The notes beneath the pieces were generated by a model that was not told the DNA's origin, did not search any database, and saw nothing but the letters and a program-made list of their open reading frames with translations. 64,000 bases of DNA from Desulfitobacterium chlororespirans DSM 11544 (GTDB taxonomy: Bacteria; Bacillota; Desulfitobacteriia; Desulfitobacteriales; Desulfitobacteriaceae), in NCBI RefSeq assembly GCF_900143285.1, contig NZ_FRDN01000014.1:124001-188000 (forward strand). The letters are read 5' to 3'. The translations under genes and the position numbers were made by a program. The first letter of the stretch is position 1, and each line of letters starts with the position of its first letter. Shown here in pieces: positions 35,832 to 46,836 of the stretch.

Positions 35832-36432
35832 GTCTCCAGGATTTTGATTTTACACCGGTCGCTCCATAAGCTGCGCGGACAAAACTAACGCAAAAAGCCC
35901 TCCGCTTCGAAAGGTGCCCGCCCAAATCGCTCCTGCTCAATGGGCGGTTGGAAACGTCCTGTTTCCAACCTTTCTCCGCTGCAGGCTTTTCACGAAGTTT
36001 TGTCTCCGCTCGCTTAAATTCGCTTCCTATCGTAAAGCAAAATCCTTGGGCTGCTTTGCGGGTCTGAATAAGCGGGGCGTTGTGGGAAATGTGGAGCAAG
36101 TTGCCTGACCTGAGCCGCTTTTTTCGTCTTTACCGGCGCCGCTTGCGGCGGCATGGCCAGCTAGCCTGGGAAAGGCCCTGAAGATGACCCTCAAAAATGC
36201 CCACAAGATTCCCAAAAGCAGTGCTAAAAGAGACCCGCAAGGCGTAGCTTTACGTACAAAAGCGGACGGATTTAGCGGAGGGGCGGTCAGGTGAAGGTCG
36301 CTTTCTTAACGTAGCGGAGCCACGGTTCACATCAGGTATTACCAGGAGGTTTGGCGGGAGCTGTTAAGAAAGCGAGTGAACCAGCCCCGGAGCTATGGAG
36401 TACGCGTTGTGCGTAACGCTACGCGACCCGAG
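35832..36432. repeat. Large structured dispersed repeat, copy B
   Basis: About 0.6 kb, the shorter partner of 8750-9512, between the acidic protein and acsE, both on the minus strand. The paired arms of copy A are kept: 35875-35886 with 35996-36009, hairpin 35946-35970, GC-rich hairpin near 36131-36160, 36242-36254 with 36412-36424 (one mismatch), and 36300-36310 with 36363-36373. Small open frames here (35803-36099 and 36027-36215, minus) split the peptide that is one frame in copy A, which argues against coding. Confidence 0.85.
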
Positions 36433-36494
36433 CAATGTCTTTTACTAATCAGTGATACCGCCCATACCACATAAAAACCCAATAGCGCACACAA

Positions 36495-36534
36495 AGGAGA
36501 GCCCTGCTCACCTTAAACGTGAGAGAGCTCTCCT
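36495..36534 (-). terminator. Probable terminator of the acs operon
   Basis: Two-step stem AGGAGAGC/GCTCTCCT plus CTCAC/GTGAG about 50 bases past the acsE stop, with a modest T-rich end on the minus strand. Confidence 0.65.
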
Positions 36535-36582
36535 GAGTATGTCGCGCTAACGGCATCATCATTGAAGAAGCACAGGCTTTTC

Positions 36583-37392
<810 letters not shown>

Positions 37393-37440
37393 TCATATTT
37401 AAGGGATAATCCCTATCGGCCGGATAGATCGACACTCCGA

Positions 37441-38409
37441 TTAGGCATTCATCTCCATGAGATCAGCTATATTCTGTTGAACAAGTTTAACGGCTGCAGG
37501 ATTTCTCATTAAGAGAATGCTGGCACCGACTTGCAAAAGCCCTGCCGCTGTTAAAGCTTCCCAGAGGATTGCTCTATCGTTCAGATCTCCCCAGCCTGGG
37601 AACTCTTCTGCCGAGGCATTGGCCTCTTTAGCACGGTTTGCTTCATAACCCACTGTACAAATCATCGGCATGGACAGCATCTTATCATTGGCTAAGGATC
37701 CTAACCGTGCCCGTTCCATGATCGAGTAAGCATACTCAATACCATACCCCAGACCGCCGATCATGGGGTCAATCACGATACGGTTCAGGGGCAGGCCCAT
37801 TTCTGAGATCAAGATATTCAGCTGCTTACAAATGTTAATGTCCAGCGGCGAACGGGCGATAAGATTATGCTTATGCACCATGGCGGCTGCGGTAATGGAT
37901 TTGTAATTATCTTGTTCAGCGATACCGATTAAAAGATTTTCACCTGAAGTAGCTTCTGCGACAGCAGCCAATACTTCATTATCCTTTTCCGGATCTTCGC
38001 ACCCAGCAACGATTAAAGGAACACCAACAGCGGCTAAGACATCTTTCACCACTTTAGCGCATTCTTCAGGACTGCGATTCTCACCTTCCGGATTAGCTCC
38101 GATCAGTTTGAGATAGATCATATCGGCATTGTATTCTTCAACGCATTTCTTGGCCCAAGCTACAGGATCATTGATGACATCACCATATTGACCCTTGACA
38201 GTATCGCTCCATGCGGGAGGAACATCGGTGACTTCCAAGGCGATAGCAGCACGATTCTCCACTTTTCCTTCAAAATGAAGAAACGGCAAGGTGGAGTCTC
38301 CACCTACTTTAACAACAGAAGTACGGGTGCCACCTTCCGCAGCGGTTGCACCGATGACTACTTCTCCAACTTTACTTTGGTATCTTTCTTTGACGAGGGC
38401 TACGGCCAT
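37441..38409 (-). CDS. acsD: CODH/ACS corrinoid iron-sulfur protein, small (delta) subunit
   Basis: The 322-residue subunit of the corrinoid iron-sulfur protein. The N-terminal [15 protein letters not shown] and the TIM-barrel core with [16 protein letters not shown] and [16 protein letters not shown] are typical. With AcsC it carries the methyl-cobalt intermediate to acetyl-CoA synthase. I start at 38409 ([10 protein letters not shown]), where AGAGAGG lies 5 bases away; the in-frame ATG at 38436 overlaps the upstream ATPase gene. Confidence 0.93.
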   Translation of the reverse strand: MAVALVKERYQSKVGEVVIGATAAEGGTRTSVVKVGGDSTLPFLHFEGKVENRAAIALEVTDVPPAWSDTVKGQYGDVINDPVAWAKKCVEEYNADMIYLKLIGANPEGENRSPEECAKVVKDVLAAVGVPLIVAGCEDPEKDNEVLAAVAEATSGENLLIGIAEQDNYKSITAAAMVHKHNLIARSPLDINICKQLNILISEMGLPLNRIVIDPMIGGLGYGIEYAYSIMERARLGSLANDKMLSMPMICTVGYEANRAKEANASAEEFPGWGDLNDRAILWEALTAAGLLQVGASILLMRNPAAVKLVQQNIADLMEMNA

Positions 38410-38432
38410 TTGAACCTCTCTCCTCTCTAGTT

Positions 38433-39188
38433 TCATTTAAAGGCTTTTTTCATAATCTTTTCCACTGCTTGAACGGCAAGGGAGTCATCCGGCAAAGTAT
38501 AGAGCGGACGCCCCTCCAAATCATGAGTTACTACCATAGGATCAAGTGGAATATCTCCGATCAGTTGCAGACCGGTTTTTTCAATCTCTCCTGATAAAGA
38601 ATCCAGGCTTCCCTCTGTGGTTTTCGTCACTACCAAGTACACCTCGTCCACCGCAGAGCGCAACCCTTTAATCAGTTCGTGGACTCTCCCCGCCGAACGA
38701 ATCCCTCGTGCGGAAGAATCGCTGATGACGAACATCACGTCCACACGGGGAATAGTTCTCCTGCTGATATGCTCAAGACCCGCTTCGGTATCCACTGTCA
38801 CATAATCATAATTGTCGCCTAAGGTCTCCAGATACTTTCTGAGCAGGTCGTTGGGATAGCAATAACAGCCGGGACCCTGGGGGCCCCCCATAACCAGTAA
38901 ATCAATATCCTGAGATTCAATGAGGCTTTGTTGGAGTTTGTATTCCACAAAAACATCCTTGGGCATTCCTGTGGGAATGGCCTTGGGATTCTTCGTATCT
39001 TCGAGAAGTTCGGAAATCGTTGCTGTGACCTCGAGGCCAAGAGCTTCATTCAAGTTGGCATTGGGGTCTGCATCCACCGCCAGGATGGATTTACTCTGCG
39101 ATCCTTTGACCATTTGACGCAGTAAAAGAGCTGTGAAGGTTGTTTTACCTACTCCTCCTTTACCTGCAACTGCAATATATTTTGTCAT
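38433..39188 (-). CDS. CooC/AcsF-type nickel-insertion ATPase (second copy)
   Basis: A 251-residue MinD/CooC-type ATPase with the deviant P-loop GKGGVGKTT (residues 8-16), [11 protein letters not shown] and the CxC-like pair in [12 protein letters not shown]. CooC/AcsF proteins load nickel into carbon monoxide dehydrogenase or acetyl-CoA synthase. It sits between acsV and acsD. GGAGGG lies 7 bases before the ATG at 39188. Whether this copy serves AcsA or AcsB is not determinable here. Confidence 0.88.
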   Translation of the reverse strand: MTKYIAVAGKGGVGKTTFTALLLRQMVKGSQSKSILAVDADPNANLNEALGLEVTATISELLEDTKNPKAIPTGMPKDVFVEYKLQQSLIESQDIDLLVMGGPQGPGCYCYPNDLLRKYLETLGDNYDYVTVDTEAGLEHISRRTIPRVDVMFVISDSSARGIRSAGRVHELIKGLRSAVDEVYLVVTKTTEGSLDSLSGEIEKTGLQLIGDIPLDPMVVTHDLEGRPLYTLPDDSLAVQAVEKIMKKAFK

Positions 39189-39209
39189 GATTCTTCCCTC
39201 CAATGCTTC

Positions 39210-41126
39210 CTAAAATGTTCCTTCTACAGAAGGAAATAACGATAAATCAGTATGGGGCAGGAACAAGGCCGATACAAACTCATCCATAAAAGTGGTGCCA
39301 ATGGACAGTTCGATATACGTCATCTTGCGGGCAAGATCGGCAGCCTCGTTCCAAGCCTTCTGCGAAAGCAAGGCAAGACGTGCCCCTTTAACAGAAGAAT
39401 TGCCTATGAACTCAAACTTTTCTTGAGGCAGGTCAGGAAGCAGGCCTATTTCTACCGAATCGTGAACATTGAGGTAATTGCCGAAGCCACCCCCAATGAC
39501 GATTCGCTCGATCATATCAATTTCCAGGGCCACTGTTTGCAGCAATGAACGAATCCCTGCATAGATCGCCCCTTTAGCCCGAATCAGATTCTTCACATCA
39601 TTTTCGGAAATGACAATATCCTTATCTCCTCCTGCTTGATGAGCCCAAGCCAAAACAAACTCTTTGTCATCCTCCGTGGCACGAATCCGCGCCGATTGAG
39701 AAGGATGTTCCAACTGGAAATTCCCGGCACGATCAATAATTCCTGCCTTGCGCAGCTTGGCCAGGCAATCCACTAATCCCGAGCCGCAGATGCCAACAGG
39801 AGCAATCTTGCCGACTACCTTCAGCTTGACATCAAGGCTTTCCGGATCAATATCCACCCGCTCAATGGCCCCGGGCATGGCTCTCATGCCAAAGAGAATT
39901 CCTCCCCCTTCAAAACACGGTCCGGCCGAGCACGCACAAGAAACAAGCCAATCCTTATTCCCCAGCACTATCTCCCCATTGGTTCCGATATCGATAAATA
40001 AAATAATCTCGTCGGAGTTGGCCATATCTGTGGCTAAAGCACCGGAAACGATATCTCCTCCCACATAACTGGCCACCGAAGGATAGGTGTGAATGAGTGC
40101 CTCAGGAAGAAGTCTAAGCCCTATTTCCCGCGCTGATACCGCCGGTGTTGAATTGACGGTTGGGATGTAGGGTTCTAACCGAATGTAACGGGGATTGATG
40201 CCCAAGAAGAGCTGTGACATGGTTGTATTGCCGGCGATCACCGCACTGGCTATATTCTGGCTGGTCAGGCTTTGCCGCTCAAGAATTCCCTCAATGAGGA
40301 CATTGACGGTATCCACTACGGCCTTTTGAATCTCAGCCATGTTCTCCGTGCTATCAACCGCATAGACAATCCGCGAAATGACATCATCCCCAAATTGGGC
40401 TTGCTTATTGTAGGAGCCTTGTTTATCCACTATTTCTCCGCTATCCAGATCGACCAAGTAGACAACCACGGTCGTGGTACCCACATCAATTGCCAAACCA
40501 TAGCACGGTCGGTCATTGGCAGGCTCCACATGGAGCACTGTGTACCCTGATTCTAAATCCGTTAAAATAACGGATAGGTCCCAATGAGCCTGACGCAAGG
40601 TTTCCGGCAAAGTTTGCAATACGGATAAGGGAATGGTCAAAGGTTTATCGGATTGAAGCACCCGCTTTAACTCAATGGACAAACGAGTCCAGTCGCCGGC
40701 ATTATCCGTTAGGGTAGGTTCAGAGCAACGGATATTGACCTTGCGGGCCAGGGGATGATACCCATAATAAGTTAACAGATCTTTACTGGTCTCTGTGAGC
40801 AATGCTGCATTGGCATCCTCAAGGAGAACCTGATGCGCTTGCAGGCGTGATTCCGGTGGGACCTCAACGGTCAGATCCCCTTCAACAAAGGTATGGCAGC
40901 TTAAGCGTACCCCACGGCTCAGTTGTTCCGGAGATAAATTTCCCGTTCTTTCACTTTTGGCTTCACCGGATATCACCGTAACTTTACAGGCACCACAGGT
41001 CCCTTTGCCGCCGCAGCTGGATTTTATAAAAATACCTGCCTGAGAAGCTGCTTTGAGCAGGGATGTTCCTTGTTCCACCTCAATCACTTGCTGATCCGGC
41101 ATAAATTTTACCTGGAATTTCTCCAT
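39210..41126 (-). CDS. acsV: Corrinoid-protein reductive activator AcsV
   Basis: The 638-residue protein has an N-terminal 2Fe-2S ferredoxin domain (SSCGGKGTCGACKV with a distal Cys in LSCHTF) followed by an ATPase-like region of the ASKHA fold starting at about residue 208 (GLAIDVGTTTVVVYL) and the conserved SCACSAGPCFEGGGI segment. Such RACo/AcsV proteins re-reduce the inactive cobalt(II) form of the corrinoid iron-sulfur protein. It lies between acsC and the second CooC gene. AGGAGG is 5 bases before the ATG. Confidence 0.92.
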   Translation of the reverse strand: MEKFQVKFMPDQQVIEVEQGTSLLKAASQAGIFIKSSCGGKGTCGACKVTVISGEAKSERTGNLSPEQLSRGVRLSCHTFVEGDLTVEVPPESRLQAHQVLLEDANAALLTETSKDLLTYYGYHPLARKVNIRCSEPTLTDNAGDWTRLSIELKRVLQSDKPLTIPLSVLQTLPETLRQAHWDLSVILTDLESGYTVLHVEPANDRPCYGLAIDVGTTTVVVYLVDLDSGEIVDKQGSYNKQAQFGDDVISRIVYAVDSTENMAEIQKAVVDTVNVLIEGILERQSLTSQNIASAVIAGNTTMSQLFLGINPRYIRLEPYIPTVNSTPAVSAREIGLRLLPEALIHTYPSVASYVGGDIVSGALATDMANSDEIILFIDIGTNGEIVLGNKDWLVSCACSAGPCFEGGGILFGMRAMPGAIERVDIDPESLDVKLKVVGKIAPVGICGSGLVDCLAKLRKAGIIDRAGNFQLEHPSQSARIRATEDDKEFVLAWAHQAGGDKDIVISENDVKNLIRAKGAIYAGIRSLLQTVALEIDMIERIVIGGGFGNYLNVHDSVEIGLLPDLPQEKFEFIGNSSVKGARLALLSQKAWNEAADLARKMTYIELSIGTTFMDEFVSALFLPHTDLSLFPSVEGTF

Positions 41127-41159
41127 GGTATCCTCCTCTACCCTCTTGCCGTTGCAACC

Positions 41160-42482
41160 TTACATTGCCCGTGTAAAGGAAACAATCCCGCTGGATTCGC
41201 GAGGTCCGACGATGACTTTCCAGCCGGAAATTTCCTGTAATTTTCCGGAGATAACAGCCACATAGCCGGGGATGATCAGATTGCGATGGTTTACTTTATC
41301 GCCTACACCGCTCTTGGCCAATATATCGGCAATCTTTTCAGGCTCAAATTTGCCTGCTGCATAAGCTGTAAGCACAGAAGTACCATCTGTATCGATGGGG
41401 AGAATATAGCTGGGAATCTTGCTGGCTTCCACTTCTCCCTCAACGCTGTAATAGGTTAAGGAGAAGTTCGTCGTAATATAAATCGGTGAGTTCTCGTTGA
41501 CTTCACCCACTGTATGCAGAATAGGCTCCACTTGAATGGGTTTTTGCGGATCTGTATACAGGTTCTGACGAAGTGCCATCAAGGGCAGGATATGAGCCTT
41601 AGCCGATGCCTTTAAGACAATGGCACTGGCATATTTGGCCACATAAACCGAGGCTTCCGTGATTTCGGCCAGAGGTTCTGTTTTGCTGGTGAAGGCAATC
41701 ACTGGATAGCCGAACGGTCTGAATTTCTTTTTAATCGCCAGGCGGCGGCAGTGAGTCAGATTAGCAAGAGTCTGGCTCGGTGTCCGGGTGCCCGGATCCA
41801 GGACGAATTCTTTATGGCCAAGTTTTTGAGCATTTTCCACTAGGGCTGCTAAAGCGTCCAGGCCTTCAGCCTTAATAATAACGGGAACATTATGCTCTTT
41901 TGCTAAGTTGACAACCGCCTCATAATTGGCTTCAGTAGCCGAGCCGATGAGAGGTTTGCGGCTGGCAACTCCAGGCAAAGCGGCTTTCAGGGCATCTGCG
42001 TTGTCGCTTAAAAGCAGCAAAGAACGCTCAGTTCCTGCGGCCACCTGAGCGACCACTTTAGCAAATTGCTCCGGGGAACCGGAGGCCTCGACTACAGCCA
42101 CTCCGTCGATGGTATAATGCAATCCCACCCGATCAAATTCCAAGCCTTCGATTTCTTGAAGCTTCGCTTGAACTTCTTCGTCGGATAACGTATCGGCAAT
42201 CTCAATCAGCAAGGTGGTAGGATGATAAAAGGTTTTATCGTGACGGAAAAGAACCGTTTCATCTCCTAAAATCGAGCCGTTGCCGAATTTGATAGCCTTA
42301 ATCGGTGGTGCCGATGCGGAATCCAGGGCTTCCCGAGCTTCATTCGTAACATAAGGGCAAGCATCTAAGGATCCTTTACCGGAAGCCAATGCCATCGCGA
42401 AAGCGAGACAGGTAGGAGTACCGCACTCACCGCAGTTCTTTTTGGGGAGTTGTTTATAAATTTCTAAGCCTGTTAAAGCCAT
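41160..42482 (-). CDS. acsC: CODH/ACS corrinoid iron-sulfur protein, large (gamma) subunit
   Basis: The 440-residue subunit starts with the 4Fe-4S ligands at Cys17, 20, 25 and 42 (CGECGTPTC ... DACP). A TIM-barrel domain follows (about 100-320) and a C-terminal corrinoid-binding region (about 330-440). With AcsD it carries the methyl group between AcsE and AcsB. It lies 74 bases after acsB; that gap holds a strong hairpin without a T run. Confidence 0.93.
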   Translation of the reverse strand: MALTGLEIYKQLPKKNCGECGTPTCLAFAMALASGKGSLDACPYVTNEAREALDSASAPPIKAIKFGNGSILGDETVLFRHDKTFYHPTTLLIEIADTLSDEEVQAKLQEIEGLEFDRVGLHYTIDGVAVVEASGSPEQFAKVVAQVAAGTERSLLLLSDNADALKAALPGVASRKPLIGSATEANYEAVVNLAKEHNVPVIIKAEGLDALAALVENAQKLGHKEFVLDPGTRTPSQTLANLTHCRRLAIKKKFRPFGYPVIAFTSKTEPLAEITEASVYVAKYASAIVLKASAKAHILPLMALRQNLYTDPQKPIQVEPILHTVGEVNENSPIYITTNFSLTYYSVEGEVEASKIPSYILPIDTDGTSVLTAYAAGKFEPEKIADILAKSGVGDKVNHRNLIIPGYVAVISGKLQEISGWKVIVGPRESSGIVSFTRAM

Positions 42483-42518
42483 AACAGTGACCCCTTTCCA
42501 TCATTACTTTTTCTCACC

Positions 42519-42545
42519 GGAGACAGAGCATGATGCTCTGTCTCC
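42519..42545 (-). promoter_or_regulatory. Intercistronic hairpin between acsB and acsC
   Basis: Perfect 12-base arms (42519-42530 and 42534-42545) with a 3-base loop lie 12 bases past the acsB stop. No T run follows on the minus strand, so it is more likely an mRNA stabiliser or processing point than a terminator. Confidence 0.7.
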
Positions 42546-42556
42546 AACAGTTTATC

Positions 42557-44737
42557 TTACATTAATGGGTCCAGACTGAAGCATGGGTGACCATTTTCTT
42601 CGAGGAACGGAATGATCTCTTCCACCGTCGTGCCAACGCTCTCATCGGCAATCTTATTGATAAAGTCTTCGCCTAAACCTTCATCAATCGAACGGGCTAC
42701 AAGATCTTCTTTTAAGAACTCCTTCAGCTCTTTAGGCATCCAGACAATCCGCGAGATGCCGCCGTCAGCCGGAATAAACTTCTTGCTGATAATATAGCTG
42801 CGGCCGATTCCCATAAATCCTGGTGTCTGCAAGCCACCGCCAACGGTGCCGGCCAGGGTCGAGAAGGTCATGCCGCAAGGCGTCATACCACTATGCTCAC
42901 GGGTGGTGATCATCAGGCCGTTGGCCTCAGGAACAATGGCCATAATCGCCTCGAAGCAACCGCAGGATGTCATGGGGCGATCCATTAAGGTATAGAGATT
43001 GACTTCATCAAGAGTATTATTGGAAGAAGGCCGCAGATAATCATTGACACTCTGCCACATTCCCTTGACTTCATCAATGGCCAAACCCTTAGGAATAGGC
43101 TGGTTCGGGCCGGTTGGGGTAATTTCGAAGGCTGCTTTGGCATCAAGCCAGCTGACAGCACCGCAGAGACCAACCCGCTCCGGACTGACGATGCAGACAT
43201 GGTTGGGAGCAAAGGACTGACAGAGGAGGCAAGAATAGAATTCTTCTACATTCTCGTCGGTCAGGCTCTTCAAGCGGGCATCCCGTGCGCGATAACGCTC
43301 CCGGGCCTTGACCAGATTTTCCTCGACGGCTTGTTGATCCGTATAGATGGTAACCTGGACCCGGTCGACAATAGCCGGGAATTCCTGCTTGAATTTAGCC
43401 AGCAGCAATTCTCCGATATGCTTCATTAGGAAGCCTTTAGCCCGAGCATCCTTGGAAATACGCACCCAGCAAAGATCACGCTGAGCAACGTGCCAGACTC
43501 CTTCACCATAGTTGGTAAAGTAGTGGATCCGGCGCTCCAGAACCCCTTCAAAGTCCTCCTGCATTTTACGGCCATAGATATCCACCTTAATTCCCAAGGG
43601 AAGCCGACTTCCTTCCGGTACCGTATCGATCTCCGGTCCAATGACGGTTACCTGACCGTCCACAACCTCATCAGGTCCCACCATGCTTACCAGCTCGAAG
43701 GCAGTAGTTCTGCCGCCGCCAAACTCCACATAGGTATCCCCTTTGCGGATGGTTTCCCCTTCAAAGGCAGGTCCGAAGTTGACCGGAATAGGAATCTCGA
43801 TATTGGTCAGCTTAATTCCCCGCACCTCAAGGGCCAGAGGCACGATCTTTTCATAATCAGGCTCAGAGAGATACCAATCCGGGATCTGCATATCTTCGCC
43901 CAGTTCCTGGTCCGTCAGTACAGGGAAGCCCATGAAAATGGCTCCCATCTCAGCGGCTACTTTAACATCATCCAGCTCTCCGAGATGGAGCACAAAAGCC
44001 CGTACCCGGCGATGCTGGTAATCACGATGCTGTTCTCTTTGTCCGGCAGGAATTCCCCCGAAGGCCAAGCCGGCCCGGAAGGCATAGTTCACTGCATGGA
44101 TAACCTGAGTAAAGTTTCCTAAGGGGAAAGCAATATAGTCTTCACCAATCTTCACGTTTTCTTCCAGCAGCTGCTCAATGACTTCATCACAGAGGAAGAG
44201 CATGAAGCCTTTGCCCATCAGGTTATCGACAATTTTCTTCGCCGACGGGGAATCTTTAGCACGGCCTAAGATAACGGCAACACCTGGGATGGTCCAGTCC
44301 ACCATCTTGATCCCATGCTTACGCACAATAGGGTCACCCAGGAAACCGGTCCAAGGGGCTACCTTGGGCTCGTCGTTGCGCAAATAGTGGAGAATTTCAA
44401 TAATCTCCGCAGCATAGAGAACGGATTCCCCCCAGAGGCGGGCGTTCTCAAAGGTCAATTCTGTTTTGACCTGATTCCGCACGCGGTTAAGAAGCGGTAC
44501 AAGCTCACCAAGCGTGGTTACCTTATCCCCGGAGAGGCAGGTAATAACCGGAAGGTGGTAAGCGGTGTCCGGATAGCCAACCGTTTGTTGGGGACCATAG
44601 TCTTTAAGGGCACGGTTTAAAAGAATCTCCGCATAACTCATAGCCGTAATCGTTCCATCGTAGGCCTTACGAAGTAATTTTTTGGGCTCTTTTGAGGGAT
44701 CCTTGATCGCATCAGCGTAAATTTGCTCCATGGACAT
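42557..44737 (-). CDS. acsB: Acetyl-CoA synthase subunit
   Basis: The 726-residue enzyme joins CO, a methyl group and CoA to make acetyl-CoA at the nickel-iron A-cluster. The cluster ligands are visible: SCLLCQSFAPNHVC and GLCGAV at about residue 500-520, then SCGCFEAI at about 590. The N-terminal domain interacting with the CODH subunit is present, and the length matches the bacterial form. The ATG at 44737 has AGGAGG 8 bases upstream; a GTG at 44743 is too close to that site. Immediately downstream of acsA. Confidence 0.95.
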   Translation of the reverse strand: MSMEQIYADAIKDPSKEPKKLLRKAYDGTITAMSYAEILLNRALKDYGPQQTVGYPDTAYHLPVITCLSGDKVTTLGELVPLLNRVRNQVKTELTFENARLWGESVLYAAEIIEILHYLRNDEPKVAPWTGFLGDPIVRKHGIKMVDWTIPGVAVILGRAKDSPSAKKIVDNLMGKGFMLFLCDEVIEQLLEENVKIGEDYIAFPLGNFTQVIHAVNYAFRAGLAFGGIPAGQREQHRDYQHRRVRAFVLHLGELDDVKVAAEMGAIFMGFPVLTDQELGEDMQIPDWYLSEPDYEKIVPLALEVRGIKLTNIEIPIPVNFGPAFEGETIRKGDTYVEFGGGRTTAFELVSMVGPDEVVDGQVTVIGPEIDTVPEGSRLPLGIKVDIYGRKMQEDFEGVLERRIHYFTNYGEGVWHVAQRDLCWVRISKDARAKGFLMKHIGELLLAKFKQEFPAIVDRVQVTIYTDQQAVEENLVKARERYRARDARLKSLTDENVEEFYSCLLCQSFAPNHVCIVSPERVGLCGAVSWLDAKAAFEITPTGPNQPIPKGLAIDEVKGMWQSVNDYLRPSSNNTLDEVNLYTLMDRPMTSCGCFEAIMAIVPEANGLMITTREHSGMTPCGMTFSTLAGTVGGGLQTPGFMGIGRSYIISKKFIPADGGISRIVWMPKELKEFLKEDLVARSIDEGLGEDFINKIADESVGTTVEEIIPFLEENGHPCFSLDPLM

Positions 44738-44755
44738 AATCACTTCCTCCTTTCC

Positions 44756-46774
44756 TTACCACCCTTGGGCAATGGCTGTATCGAATTTTTCAGCGGTTTG
44801 CTTATGGATTCTAAGCTTCCATGTTCTGTATTCAAGTGCATTCAAGATTTTTTGGGCAGCTACTTTCTCATCCACTTCGAAAATAAAGTTGCCGCCGAAG
44901 ACATCATGGGCAATTTGGGTGGCAATGCCATAGATGAGATCACTGCCCTCCAGGTAAGGCATGGTGCCTACGTGAGTAGGAATACCCATGGAAACGCAGT
45001 AGGAACCGATCGCTACCGCCTTTTCATGCATGGCTTCAGGTGCAGAGGCAGCAAAGGGAACCTTAGGTGTATCGACACCCAGTTCTTTGGCCATAGCTTG
45101 AACCAAATCCATACCGCGGCTGTTATCCACACAAGATCCGAGGTGGAATACCAAAGGTAATTTAGTGGACAATTGAGGATTGGCTTCTTCAAGCTGTCTG
45201 ATAAAGCTCTTCAGGCCTTCTCCGGCATATTCTTCCACCGCTTCTGAATTCATTAGGCCCATCTTGGCAAAGGCTCCGGCCGAGCAGCCTGTCGCTACAA
45301 CAAAGACATCATTCTTCACCAGCGCTTTAAGAATGGCGACATGGGATTCATCCTGCTGACGTTTCAGGTTGTTGCAGCCGGCCATCTGAACAACACCCTT
45401 GATCTGTCCGCTCAGAATAGCATCGGTCAGAACGGAGAAGGGGCGCTCAGGATTGATCTTGCCGAAAATATCGGTCAAGGCTTCGATACTGAATCCTGCC
45501 ACAAGGGAGTTGCGCGTCTTGGAGAGAGCGATCTTTTTGGGATCTCTTCTCTTGTAAGCTTCAATGGCTATTCTCACTAATTTTTTAGCGTCTTCCATGG
45601 CAGTTTCTGAATTAAACGCTAAATGTTGCGCACCGGGAACCTTCATAATGGCTTCCGTAGTGATCATCTTGGTATGGTAGCAATCGCACAATTGGGTGAG
45701 GGATGGATAAATACATTGAATGTCAACAACCATCGCATCAAGGACACCGGTCAAAATGGCCATTTCCTGAGAGGCGGATGATGTGGCCAGATAGACCCCT
45801 TCACGCATCAAGAGTTCATTACCGGTACAACAGATACCGACGATATTGACCCCTTCTGCTCCTGCTTTTTGAGCTTCTGCCTTTAACTCACGGGCAGCCC
45901 CTACCACCATTTCGGAAAGAACGGGGTTATGTCCATGAACGGCGATATTGACCATCTTCTCTTCAATAACTCCCAGGTTCGCTTCAGAAACAATGGGCTC
46001 CGGAATCCCAAATAAAACGTCACTGAGGTTGGTGCCGATATATTCTCCCACTAAGTCGGCGAGGGAGCCTTTTAGGCCACCGAAAATTATATTAACAGGA
46101 TCAGCATCCACCCCTTGAGCGGTCTGCGCCATAAGTTCCGTTACCGTACCATCAATATTACGCGGCATAATATTCGTATTTAAAAACTTGTTATGACGCT
46201 GCTCAATTAGGAAAGAGTCAAGGAATGCTGCCGGACGATCTTTATATCTGCCGAAATCTTCATAAGCTAATTCGGTTACGTCGCCAAGAATCTCCATATT
46301 ATCTCTGTTTAACGTCTCGATTCCCAGTTTTTCGGCTAGTTTATGAAGTTTTTCCGGGGATTTGATTTCATAGTCTTTAGTCTTTCCTTCCACAAGTTCA
46401 TGGGCAGTGTGCAGCACATGTCTGGCATGCTCGGAGTGAGACGCTGCTCCTCCTGCGATCATACGAACAAGGTTTCTGGAGACAATGGTATAGGCGGTTG
46501 CACCGCAAATACCTCTGCTGGCCGGTCCATCCTCTGCTTTGACCCGGCAGGGTCCGGCAAGACAAATACGACAGCAGATGCCTTTATACCCGAAGCCGCA
46601 TTGGGGCTGCTGGGCGACAAAGCGATCAAATACTGTCTCAAGTTTGTTTTCCTGCGCAACTTTCAGCATCTCTATGGTGCCTGGATCTGTTGTGCGCAAT
46701 GGATTTTTGGGTTCCACCACACGGGGCGCGTTGGAAGGCCGTGAGGTGTGTGTCAAATCCCGATATCTTGGCAT
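44756..46774 (-). CDS. acsA: Carbon monoxide dehydrogenase, catalytic subunit
   Basis: The 672-residue Ni-Fe CODH reduces CO2 to CO (or the reverse). The N-terminal cluster region is CGFGYKGICCRICLAGPC (about residues 59-77), and further ligands for the C-cluster are in the middle and C-terminal parts (GICCTGNELL, ATGCSAGA, LGSCVDNSR). The length and its position next to acsB point to the CODH of the bifunctional enzyme rather than a monofunctional CooS. GAGGAGG is 7 bases before the ATG. Confidence 0.94.
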   Translation of the reverse strand: MPRYRDLTHTSRPSNAPRVVEPKNPLRTTDPGTIEMLKVAQENKLETVFDRFVAQQPQCGFGYKGICCRICLAGPCRVKAEDGPASRGICGATAYTIVSRNLVRMIAGGAASHSEHARHVLHTAHELVEGKTKDYEIKSPEKLHKLAEKLGIETLNRDNMEILGDVTELAYEDFGRYKDRPAAFLDSFLIEQRHNKFLNTNIMPRNIDGTVTELMAQTAQGVDADPVNIIFGGLKGSLADLVGEYIGTNLSDVLFGIPEPIVSEANLGVIEEKMVNIAVHGHNPVLSEMVVGAARELKAEAQKAGAEGVNIVGICCTGNELLMREGVYLATSSASQEMAILTGVLDAMVVDIQCIYPSLTQLCDCYHTKMITTEAIMKVPGAQHLAFNSETAMEDAKKLVRIAIEAYKRRDPKKIALSKTRNSLVAGFSIEALTDIFGKINPERPFSVLTDAILSGQIKGVVQMAGCNNLKRQQDESHVAILKALVKNDVFVVATGCSAGAFAKMGLMNSEAVEEYAGEGLKSFIRQLEEANPQLSTKLPLVFHLGSCVDNSRGMDLVQAMAKELGVDTPKVPFAASAPEAMHEKAVAIGSYCVSMGIPTHVGTMPYLEGSDLIYGIATQIAHDVFGGNFIFEVDEKVAAQKILNALEYRTWKLRIHKQTAEKFDTAIAQGW

Positions 46775-46836
46775 TGTTTAACCTCCTCTTTTTGACCTGT
46801 AGATTTCCACCATGCAACTGTGCTCACCTTTAGGTT

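Noticed and set aside
35803-36215. Two minus-strand frames in repeat copy B
   Set aside because: They are fragments of the same non-conserved frame and overlap the structured repeat.
43490-44122. 210-codon plus-strand frame opposite acsB
   Set aside because: Shadow of acsB; no supporting signal.
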